In this document: piece after piece, positions 1 to 7,610 of the stretch | How the letters are laid out: each line of letters begins with the position of its first letter | Numbering within the stretch: position 1 is the stretch's first letter | Assembly (NCBI GenBank): GCA_021797515.1 | Contig: JAJZZP010000015.1 | Location: 1-56,957, forward strand | DNA from: Bacillota bacterium | GTDB lineage: Bacteria > Bacillota > Sulfobacillia > Sulfobacillales > Sulfobacillaceae | DNA length: 56,957 nucleotides | Direction: 5' to 3' | Position numbers and translations under genes: made by a program | The notes under the pieces: generated by a model | Database searches by the model: none | What the model was told of the DNA's origin: nothing | Seen by the model: only the letters and a program-made list of their open reading frames with translations

Positions 1-368
1 GAACACGCCATGGTGGTCACCACATCCGCTGCCGTGACGGGTTTCCCGTTGGACCACCGGGCGTTCGACCGAAGCCACACTGTGACCGTCCGTCCCTTAT
101 TAGATACCTGCCAGTGACTCGCTAGTGCCGGATAGAATGCACCCAAATTCGCACTGTTGTGGGATACCGCCAACGGCATAATATCCATCCCGGGCTCAAC
201 AATGTAACTGGAACTAAAAATATTCATCGGCGCACCAGGCGGCATAATGGTGCCAATGGTGACAAACGGGGGTACCGGGGCACTAGACGTTTTCGTGGTA
301 TTACCACAGGCCGTAATCGTGGACATTAGGACGACCGCGCCCGAGATGGTCAGAACACGATGGTTCAT
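1..368 (-). CDS. Peptide-type ABC transporter substrate-binding lipoprotein (N-terminal part, cut by window edge)
   Basis: Translating the minus strand from ATG at 368 gives a lipoprotein signal: basic N-terminus, short hydrophobic stretch and a lipobox ending ITAC, so the mature protein should start at Cys21 and be lipid-anchored outside the membrane. The next ~100 residues contain the family-5 (DppA/OppA type) N-terminal signature LRSNARWSNGKPVTAADVV. A strong AGGAGGG lies just upstream of the ATG. The gene continues beyond base 1. Family 5 proteins bind peptides, muropeptides or some oligosaccharides; its position after MurQ and hydrolase genes suggests a cell-wall fragment, which is inference. 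Confidence 0.8.
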   Translation of the reverse strand, partial: MNHRVLTISGAVVLMSTITACGNTTKTSSAPVPPFVTIGTIMPPGAPMNIFSSSYIVEPGMDIMPLAVSHNSANLGAFYPALASHWQVSNKGRTVTVWLRSNARWSNGKPVTAADVVTTMAC

Positions 369-388
369 GAGATACCCTCCTATTTATA

Positions 389-2185
389 CTAACTTCCGAA
401 CTTCAAGAAATCCTGCGGCACTGCTCCCCGACAATCCTTCGGGGGAGTCATGCTCAGCAGGTCCGACACTAATGGCGCTACATCCATGAGCGATATACAG
501 CCTAACTCTTCTATGTTTCGCTCATATCCGTGCCGGATCGATGGCCCCATGGCCAATAACGTCGCCATATTTGCCGTCCGGCCCGTGGTGGTGGTCGGCA
601 TTTGTGCCCCGTGGTTTGATGACCCATCTGCTGGCCCAACGGACAGACCATTTGACGGCACGCCCCACGAATAACCAGGGTTGTACAAAAACATAACGTC
701 CCCAGTTCGAGTTCCAAAATATCCCAATAACTGCTGGTGCGGTTTTTCTAGGGCATAGGCCACGAGATGCCGACCACTATCTTGATCCTTCCACTCCACT
801 AAGGCGTCCCTTATGGCTTCGGACACCTGTGCGAAATTTTCTTTCGACACGATCCCCCCCGCATTGCGTCCCTTGAGGTTCACGACGATTTCATGGGGAG
901 AAAGGAGATACGCCATGGATCGGGACCGGTCTATCACTTGTCGCGGTAGCTTAGTCTCGTCAAATTGCGCGAGTCCGACTTCGACTAGGCGGCGTGCCGC
1001 ACTAGCGATGCGACGATTGGGAACATGCCCGTGGTCTGACACCACTATCAAATGATCGGATTCATCCAGTTCCGACAAGAACCCCCCTAAGAGTCGGTCG
1101 CCCAACTCGTACGACCTACGGATGACAGAAACTGCACGGTCATCGGGCTCAACCCCAGGTTCAGGATCCAAACCCGCCAAAAAATTATGCTGCGCCGTGT
1201 CGATCCAGTGCCAATGTGTCATGAAGAGGTCCCACGGCTTATGTTGGGCACTATGTTTCAAGGCACCGATGTACCAATCCACTTGGTCGCGAATTTCATC
1301 CATTAACGCGTCTATAGCCTGGTCGCTTTCCCGGTTAATAACTGCAGGGTGTTCAAAAAAAGGCCCAAGACTCCGAAACAAGTCATCGGCGTATTCAGGC
1401 GGATCCGTGAATCCGCGCGTGGGATAGATTTCAGATCGTACAAAGTGAACGCTGTCGCCGTCTGTATTAAGAACGCGGAATCGCACAGATGCTTGCTCAC
1501 TTTTCCCCGCAGGAATCGTGGCCCAAGGCCCCCATCCCGAACTTGGCAACGTCACTAAAACTTGCTCATCCCAATAGATCTGATAGGTGTTGTTTGCGTC
1601 CCGGGCGATCGAAAACTTCGAAAAATGTTCTAGGCCTTCTGGATTCAATTCTTGGTGTCCGTCCTCTGTCGGAACCAACAGCGGCCCCATAACCTGAGAT
1701 TTGACAGGTAAGGGAACCTGTCGGCCATTGGTGAGAGTCAAGTTATATTCACCACCGGATACCAGTGCGTGCCCCGTTAACCCACGATATAACGGTGCAA
1801 TCACAGTAACCTTCTCAACCGTTGTCGGATACGCTCCGGGATACGTCAACAACATCGTACGTAATCCAGACCTCGACGCGGCGTTCCAAAGAGTGTCCGC
1901 TTGGAGGGCCCGCGCATCAAAAGTTGACCGTGCTTTTCTCTCGGCGGGATCCGCAACCGTGACATCAGTCCAATTGCCGGCACCATGGCGTCCAGGCACG
2001 GCACCCGATGCAATCGTAGCCCAATTAGTCGGAGTATACGGTGGCAAAACCGACAAAGCATATGAACTAGAGCCTTCCCGAAGCATACGTGAAAAATTGG
2101 GCAAAACTCCTTCGTAGGCAAATCGTTTGATTAAGGGCAACACCAAAGCATCCATTCCCAATACTACGACACGTCTAGCCATCAT
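389..2185 (-). CDS. Alkaline-phosphatase-superfamily enzyme (phosphodiesterase/nucleotide pyrophosphatase-like)
   Basis: A 598-residue cytoplasmic-looking protein with the metal-binding pattern of type I phosphodiesterases: Asp12 in LGMDAL, a probable Thr nucleophile at Thr53 (TPTNWATIASG, followed by PGRHG), Asp329/His333 in HWIDTAQH, Asp384/His385 in VVSDHGH, and a late NHG near residue 530. It resembles the predicted AP-superfamily group COG3379. The substrate cannot be told; phosphodiesters or phosphorylated sugars are candidates. It starts with ATGATG after GGGAGG and lies 20 bp upstream of the lipoprotein gene, so the two are probably co-transcribed from the promoter at 2307-2335. No signal peptide is seen. 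Confidence 0.8.
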   Translation of the reverse strand: MMARRVVVLGMDALVLPLIKRFAYEGVLPNFSRMLREGSSSYALSVLPPYTPTNWATIASGAVPGRHGAGNWTDVTVADPAERKARSTFDARALQADTLWNAASRSGLRTMLLTYPGAYPTTVEKVTVIAPLYRGLTGHALVSGGEYNLTLTNGRQVPLPVKSQVMGPLLVPTEDGHQELNPEGLEHFSKFSIARDANNTYQIYWDEQVLVTLPSSGWGPWATIPAGKSEQASVRFRVLNTDGDSVHFVRSEIYPTRGFTDPPEYADDLFRSLGPFFEHPAVINRESDQAIDALMDEIRDQVDWYIGALKHSAQHKPWDLFMTHWHWIDTAQHNFLAGLDPEPGVEPDDRAVSVIRRSYELGDRLLGGFLSELDESDHLIVVSDHGHVPNRRIASAARRLVEVGLAQFDETKLPRQVIDRSRSMAYLLSPHEIVVNLKGRNAGGIVSKENFAQVSEAIRDALVEWKDQDSGRHLVAYALEKPHQQLLGYFGTRTGDVMFLYNPGYSWGVPSNGLSVGPADGSSNHGAQMPTTTTGRTANMATLLAMGPSIRHGYERNIEELGCISLMDVAPLVSDLLSMTPPKDCRGAVPQDFLKFGS

Positions 2186-2306
2186 TTAGCCTCCCGTGAT
2201 CCATGGACTCGTGGTGTGTGAAGAAAACCCTTTTCAAGATAGAATGCGTCAGCCTGGACCAATTGGTCATGGCCAAAGTTTAGTGCATATATTAATACAT
2301 AACTTT

Positions 2307-2335
2307 AATTTACTTTGAAGAATCTTCTCTGTCAA
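2307..2335 (-). promoter_or_regulatory. Sigma-A-type promoter for the phosphodiesterase gene
   Basis: On the minus strand TTGACA (2335-2330) is followed after exactly 17 bases by TAAATT (2312-2307), in an AT-rich stretch about 120 bases before the start codon at 2185. It would separate the phosphodiesterase/lipoprotein pair from the upstream operon. Confidence 0.55.
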
Positions 2336-2803
2336 CCACCTAATATTTAAAATTCTAAATTTAAAGCGAATGAGAAAATTAAGGGAACACGGTCCTGCGC
2401 ATATACAACCGCCTATGATTCGGTAATTGATGTCGTCGCGAATGTTCCACCTCTATCAATTCCCGCATGGCCGTCACTTAAACGTCCCCTCGCGCCCCGC
2501 ATGATGCGACACTTATTTGCAGGTCGCCGCGGAAAGCCGTGAGATAGAGAAATTTCCTATATCCGACGCGGTTTTCGTGGATCCTCATGCCCGGTACAAG
2601 GTATCCGTGGAACGCCTTGCGTGACGCGGCTCATGCTAGATCAAATGGTACCGAAGAACCTTGAAGAACTTTCCTTGGGTCAGTAGAAAAATTCACCTGT
2701 CTCGCCATCCCATAAAAAAGAGCATCACTGGCAGAAGCACCACAATCACCTCTACCCAAACGAAAAACGGGGGATATTCGCATTATCATTGACATCCCAT
2801 TGT
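2336..2803. other. Intergenic stretch without a recognisable gene
   Basis: Between the promoter of the phosphodiesterase gene and the end of the GNAT gene I find no ORF with a credible start, codon use or family resemblance. Short ORFs here are random. It may contain the end of the upstream transcript, but I see no clear terminator hairpin. Confidence 0.5.
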
Positions 2804-3757
2804 TTAGAGTTTTTGAACAAACGTGGAGAATCTTCGTATATTTCGAAATCCCGCACGGTAATACAAGTGCCATGCGGTACTGTTCTCAGTAGTCGATTTA
2901 AACCAAACGGTTAATAATCCATTTTCTTTCATAGCTTGCATACAGCGATACAGTAAGATCTTGCCTAGATGCCGGCCTCGCTGATCAGACCTGACGCCAA
3001 ACGGACCAAATCGCTCCGGATTCCCATCATAAATTCCATACATACAATAGCCAATCACATCATTAGCATCGCGCGCCACAAAAATCTGCTGGATATTACG
3101 CCCATGCCCGAGTGCTTGACGAATTACCTGATCCGCTTGTGTCCCTAAATCATGATGGATGAATCCCAACAGACTGACCAAAAATTCTCCCGACGTCGCT
3201 TCAATAATAATTCCACGAGAGTTCACTGCGGCTTCTTGCTCTGCAATTTCTGGGGGCACTTGAAATGTTCGCAGGTTGGCCTGCATGGACACCACCTCCG
3301 CCCGTGGTTCAAAACCAATTTTTTGAAAGAACTTTGGAGCTTCTGGATAGGCTTCAGCGTCCACACCAGGCATAATATACTTGGGAGCAAACGCCGCGAT
3401 ATTCAGTGATTGACAATCGTAGCTGGCTAGATAATCCCGTACGGACTGCATGCATTGTAACCCATAGCCCATTCGACGCTTGTCAGGACGTACTCCAATG
3501 GCGTTGAGCCACCCAACAGCCCTCTGAGTACTTTCCATTGACTTACTCCTAGAGTAGGAGACCGCCGCGTATGCAAATGCGATGACCGATCCCTTCTCAT
3601 CGACGATAACCGGCAAGCCCCTAGGCTCCATGGCAGGATCACCCACAATGTTCGACACAAATCGTTGCTCGTTTATCGGGTCTGCTACGAGTGACTGGTT
3701 CCACGTGTGTATTAGTGCCTTCAAATCTCCCGCTTTAAATGGCCGCAAGAAAACCAT
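2804..3757 (-). CDS. Tandem GNAT-family N-acetyltransferase
   Basis: A 317-residue protein with two GNAT domains. The N-terminal copy has the acetyl-CoA loop around VRPDKRRMGYGLQ (about residues 85-100); the C-terminal copy has VRSDQRGRHLGKILL (about 240-255) followed by the typical LYYRAGF ending. I chose ATG 3757 because GAGGAAAGGGGG stands in front of it; the longer frame to 3796 lacks a site. The acceptor substrate is unknown. In this neighbourhood an amino-sugar or a peptide amine would fit, but that is inference from context only. It lies 153 bp after the sulfatase-like gene and could be the last gene of that operon. Confidence 0.75.
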   Translation of the reverse strand: MVFLRPFKAGDLKALIHTWNQSLVADPINEQRFVSNIVGDPAMEPRGLPVIVDEKGSVIAFAYAAVSYSRSKSMESTQRAVGWLNAIGVRPDKRRMGYGLQCMQSVRDYLASYDCQSLNIAAFAPKYIMPGVDAEAYPEAPKFFQKIGFEPRAEVVSMQANLRTFQVPPEIAEQEAAVNSRGIIIEATSGEFLVSLLGFIHHDLGTQADQVIRQALGHGRNIQQIFVARDANDVIGYCMYGIYDGNPERFGPFGVRSDQRGRHLGKILLYRCMQAMKENGLLTVWFKSTTENSTAWHLYYRAGFRNIRRFSTFVQKL

Positions 3758-3910
3758 GACTTTAGCCCCCTTTCCTCGATGAACGCTACTCGTCACGTAA
3801 AAACATTCAGCGTATTAGGTCAACGCACAACCTACCTACTTCGTTCTGGTTCGGCTGCTCCCCGGATGTCCCCGGGTCGCTGAGAAAGGGTTATCTGCTC
3901 CAAATGCGGT

Positions 3911-5335
3911 TTACACAAATCCTGAGTCGGCTTTGTCCTGAGACACCGAAGACTGATAATATCGTCGTATGGGGGCCACCCCAGGTCTGACCTTGTCGTC
4001 GAGTTTCGCAGGCAACGACTGCTCCAAAAACTCTTCGAGGCGGCACCGCATCTTCTCGGCCACGCGGTGATGGGTCTGCACAACGTCAACGTTCTCTAAA
4101 GGATCGCTTACCAGGTGATACAGTCTTTCGTCTGCGCTCGGATCTTCGAAATTGACAATATAGTTCCACTCGACGTCACGTACCGACGCATAATTGCCCC
4201 AGCCCGTAATGATCCAATCACGTGGCTCGTTTTGGATCTTTTCCCCTATAGGCCAAACATTTTGGCCTGCCACCGACCCACTATCAATTCCTAACAGTCC
4301 GCAGATGGTTGGATACAAATCATGGCTCTGAACAAAATAGGGCACTTCTTTTCGAATTCCTTGCGCTGGATGACGGATCGCCCAGATTAGCTGAGTGTTG
4401 TGGGCGTAAAGGTGAGCCTGGTGTTTCGAAAACCGACCATGATCCGACAACTCGGTTCCATGATCGCTGACAATCATAATGATCGTCTTATCCCACAATC
4501 CATGTGACTTGAGGCTCTCTGTGAATTGCCCAACCCAATGATCTACAAACGTCAAATATCCTAGATAAAGATGTCTAATTCGTTCGATTTCGTCTGCCGC
4601 CAGTTGGTGTTCTTTCATCCCGTATGGGTAGATAAACTCAATGCCTTCATACTTCCCATACACCGGGTCCACGTAAGAGCGAGGCGGATCCCACGGCTCA
4701 TGAGGGCCAAACGAATCGATCCAGAGCATAAACGGTTCTGCAGTTTTATGGTCCTCTACCCAATGGCTTGCCCGGCGAAACACCTGAGCCGTCAACCAAT
4801 CTTCCTCGTCTTTTCGATCGCGGACGTTTAGGAGGTACTGCATCAACACCGGATGATTCGCCGGCACGGGATCCCGCACAAATGGCTTTAGTGCGTCTGG
4901 TGAAAGTACCCCCCCACGAAAATTATCACTTTCATATCCCCTAACAAACTCATAAGAAAGAAATCCGCGGGTAAAATTCATGGTTGGTTTAAACATGTGG
5001 TACGTATCACTAATTAATCCCGTGTGATACCCATGGTCTAAAAGCCTCTCCGCAAGAGTCGTTTGTTCCGGTGGAATCTTGTGCCATCCACGGCCCGTCG
5101 GCCAGAGGCCCTCTGTATCGTAGTTGAATCGCCAGGGAAATGATCGATGACCGGTAAAATAGGCTCGCCTTATCGGGATCGTCGGCTGTGCCTCACCGAA
5201 TGCGTTCATAAATTCTACACTTTCCTGGCGTATCGCATCCAAGTTTGGCAAAGATACGGGCCAAGGCCCTCGATGGTTCAACAGATCCCATCGAAACGTA
5301 TCCAAGCACATCACTACCACGTTATAATTGTTCAT
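3911..5335 (-). CDS. Sulfatase-family (arylsulfatase A fold) hydrolase with Thr at the nucleophile position
   Basis: A 474-residue cytosolic protein of the sulfatase/alkaline phosphatase superfamily: metal Asp12 in VVMCLDTFRWD, a PHEPW motif at His212, and SDHG at Asp291/His292 followed by SDHGRFSKH. The formylglycine motif CxPxR is replaced by TIPIR (Thr52, then RRAYFTGH), so it cannot be a classical FGly sulfatase. Thr nucleophiles occur in relatives that act on phosphate esters (LtaS, phosphopentomutase), so phosphoester hydrolysis or transfer is more likely; the true substrate is unknown. Start ATG 5335 is preferred because GAGGAG sits 7 bases before it; the longer frame begins with TTG. 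It is 34 bp after the serine hydrolase gene. Confidence 0.8.
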   Translation of the reverse strand: MNNYNVVVMCLDTFRWDLLNHRGPWPVSLPNLDAIRQESVEFMNAFGEAQPTIPIRRAYFTGHRSFPWRFNYDTEGLWPTGRGWHKIPPEQTTLAERLLDHGYHTGLISDTYHMFKPTMNFTRGFLSYEFVRGYESDNFRGGVLSPDALKPFVRDPVPANHPVLMQYLLNVRDRKDEEDWLTAQVFRRASHWVEDHKTAEPFMLWIDSFGPHEPWDPPRSYVDPVYGKYEGIEFIYPYGMKEHQLAADEIERIRHLYLGYLTFVDHWVGQFTESLKSHGLWDKTIIMIVSDHGTELSDHGRFSKHQAHLYAHNTQLIWAIRHPAQGIRKEVPYFVQSHDLYPTICGLLGIDSGSVAGQNVWPIGEKIQNEPRDWIITGWGNYASVRDVEWNYIVNFEDPSADERLYHLVSDPLENVDVVQTHHRVAEKMRCRLEEFLEQSLPAKLDDKVRPGVAPIRRYYQSSVSQDKADSGFV

Positions 5336-5369
5336 AATCATTCTCCTCGCACCGTAGTCCTCCAATCAT

Positions 5370-6410
5370 CTATCCGTTAAAGAAGGCTGAGCCCAGTGCC
5401 GAATGAAAACGCCTACGCAGGGTCGCAATGTTTACGTCCCTCCCATAGTGCACGCGATTGGTCAATAAACAAGCCCACGTATGACTCGGTCGGTCAAACA
5501 CAATGGAAGTACCGGTAAATCCCGTGTGACTAGCGACTGTAGAAGGCCACCCTTCTCTGCTGATGTCTTGACTATCCCCGCGCAAAACCCAGCCCCATCC
5601 CCGATTACCGTTCGTCTCTGGGGTTTTCGGCAAGACAGCTTGGTCGAGTAACCTATCATCTATTAGTTTCGACGCCCCCGCCCACATCATGAGATAATGT
5701 GCTACGTCCATAGCCGTCGAAAACAGCCCCGCGTGGCCCGCCACCGCTTGCATCGCCCCGGCCGTTTTGTCATGGACGACCCCCACAGTGGGATTCCCGT
5801 CCCTAACTTCAGTAGCCGCCACATTTGTCACACTCCACGGCGCATAACGCGTATCGTGCATCTCAAGCGGACGAAATACCTGACCTTCGACCCACCTGTC
5901 CAATGAGGTCCCCGTAACCCGCTCAATGAGTTCTCCTAAAATAATGAAGCCCACATCACTGTATTGCACGACAGTGCCCGGTTCGTTTTCTATAGATTGA
6001 GCCAACGCCGCCTCCACAATCTCATTGCGTTGACTAAAACGTTCCCATAGCGGTGGTTTAGGGACTTTGAGTCCAGCGGTATGTGTCAGCAAGTGGCCAA
6101 TGCAGACCCTGCACTTCGGCCCACGAGCATATTGGGGAAAAAAGGTCGACAAAGGTGTGTCTACGGAAAAACACCCCCGCTCGATCAATATTAAAGCCGA
6201 TGGCAGCGTAGCCATTACCTTAGTTAAGGACCCCACATCAAAGAGCGTGTCTTCGCGCATAGGTCGTCGTTCGGCATAAACTTGGGCCTGACCTCCATGA
6301 TATAGATACCGTACGTCTTGCCCGACCCCGGCGACCGCCACAAATCCTGGGATGAGGCCAGTCGTAACTGCCTCATTTAAAATATCTGAAACTGGCTCAA
6401 ATGCTCGCAT
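5370..6410 (-). CDS. Beta-lactamase-fold serine hydrolase (AmpC/EstB-AmiE type)
   Basis: A 346-residue protein of the COG1680 serine hydrolases. Motifs: SLTK at Ser61-Lys64 (nucleophile and base), YSD at Tyr150 in place of YxN, and HTG near residue 305 in place of KTG. No signal peptide is visible, so it probably acts in the cytoplasm on imported material. Family members include class C beta-lactamases, esterases, D-aminopeptidases and the B. subtilis muramyl amidase AmiE (YbbE). The neighbouring murQ makes the last comparison attractive: it could remove peptides from muropeptides. Start ATG 6410 has GAGGAAG in front. Gap of 12 bp to the ROK gene. Confidence 0.85.
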   Translation of the reverse strand: MRAFEPVSDILNEAVTTGLIPGFVAVAGVGQDVRYLYHGGQAQVYAERRPMREDTLFDVGSLTKVMATLPSALILIERGCFSVDTPLSTFFPQYARGPKCRVCIGHLLTHTAGLKVPKPPLWERFSQRNEIVEAALAQSIENEPGTVVQYSDVGFIILGELIERVTGTSLDRWVEGQVFRPLEMHDTRYAPWSVTNVAATEVRDGNPTVGVVHDKTAGAMQAVAGHAGLFSTAMDVAHYLMMWAGASKLIDDRLLDQAVLPKTPETNGNRGWGWVLRGDSQDISREGWPSTVASHTGFTGTSIVFDRPSHTWACLLTNRVHYGRDVNIATLRRRFHSALGSAFFNG

Positions 6411-6422
6411 GTTCTTCCTCGC

Positions 6423-7610
6423 TTAGGGATTTGCCGGCGACTCCTCCAACTGGCCCTCATATGGCCGAGGCCCCAGTCCATAGATCCATCGTCCCAAGGC
6501 CACCGCGTTGGCACCCTGAAGGCCGACTTCCTCTCCCAATATTGACGGACGGATTTCTACTGGAGGATCGTTCCAAAATCGGGTGCGACTTTTTATTGTA
6601 TTCCTCACATCCGTTTCAATCTGAGCCCATGCGTCTGCCAACCATCCCCCAAGCACAATAATGCGCGGGTTGAATATATTCACAACCCCTACCAACGCGG
6701 TCGCCACCAAATCCACGACATCATAATAGGCACCACGTTGATAAAGATTTTTCAAGGATGTATTAATAGTTTCGCCTTGGCCAACTCCCAGAATGGATTC
6801 AATACGGGATTGATTTAGATAAGTTTCCAAGCATCCCACATTTCCGCACCAACAGGATTCTCCCTTCCAATTAATTGTCAGGTGCCCCAGTTCTCCACCA
6901 ATGCCATGTCCGCCACTGAACATTTTACCGTCCGCTAGTACCCCTAATCCTATCCCTTGTCCCGCAAACAAAAAGGCTAGCCATTCGGATTTCGCCATCC
7001 CACCAAACAGCATCTCGCCGAGTGCCATCGCACGGGCATTATTATCCACCACTACAGGCAGTCCCGTCGTAGACGCCAATAATGAGGCCCACGGAACTCG
7101 TTGCCACTCATAGGCGAGAGCTGCGTAGATCATTCCCGCCTCCGTATCTACAATGCCTGATGTTCCGACTCCTACACCCAATACTTGTTCACTTGGCACG
7201 TTGTGCATCTTAGTTTTTATTATGTTGGCAATATCCCGCGCTACATCCTGCGGGTTAGGATGGTCTGGGATGGCGATATGCGATTGATGAGTGACGGACC
7301 CATCAAGGTTCCCTATCCCGATTGACGCGTGCTGGCGTTGCATGTGCACCGCTATCGTAAAATGATTCCCATTACTTATTTCCAACCCAATTGATCGCCG
7401 CCCGGCTGATCGAATTTCGTCTAGCGCCCCTATTTCATGCACATATCGTTCTTTGATGAGGATGCCGGTGATATTGGAAACAGAAGCCGGTGTTAGTTGC
7501 GTCATTTCTGCCAGTTTAGCTCGAGAGATCTTGGGATGCTGAAGGATCAACCGGAGCAGGAGACTTCGATTTTGGCGATGTGCAAAGGAAATATTAAGCC
7601 CTCGACCCAT
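6423..7610 (-). CDS. ROK-family transcriptional regulator (NagC/XylR type)
   Basis: 395 residues. Residues ~15-60 form a winged helix-turn-helix (ISRAKLAEMTQLTPASVSN), followed by a ROK sugar-binding domain with the structural zinc site GHLTI (His243) ... CWCGNVGC (Cys253, 255, 260). The position that is the catalytic Asp in ROK kinases (ENDAN) reads VDNNARA, Asn191, so this is probably a sensor without kinase activity. It likely represses or activates the surrounding operon in response to a sugar phosphate such as MurNAc-6-P or GlcNAc-6-P (inference). The ATG overlaps the end of the MurQ fusion gene by 17 bp; GAGGGG lies about 10 bases before it. Confidence 0.85.
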   Translation of the reverse strand: MGRGLNISFAHRQNRSLLLRLILQHPKISRAKLAEMTQLTPASVSNITGILIKERYVHEIGALDEIRSAGRRSIGLEISNGNHFTIAVHMQRQHASIGIGNLDGSVTHQSHIAIPDHPNPQDVARDIANIIKTKMHNVPSEQVLGVGVGTSGIVDTEAGMIYAALAYEWQRVPWASLLASTTGLPVVVDNNARAMALGEMLFGGMAKSEWLAFLFAGQGIGLGVLADGKMFSGGHGIGGELGHLTINWKGESCWCGNVGCLETYLNQSRIESILGVGQGETINTSLKNLYQRGAYYDVVDLVATALVGVVNIFNPRIIVLGGWLADAWAQIETDVRNTIKSRTRFWNDPPVEIRPSILGEEVGLQGANAVALGRWIYGLGPRPYEGQLEESPANP

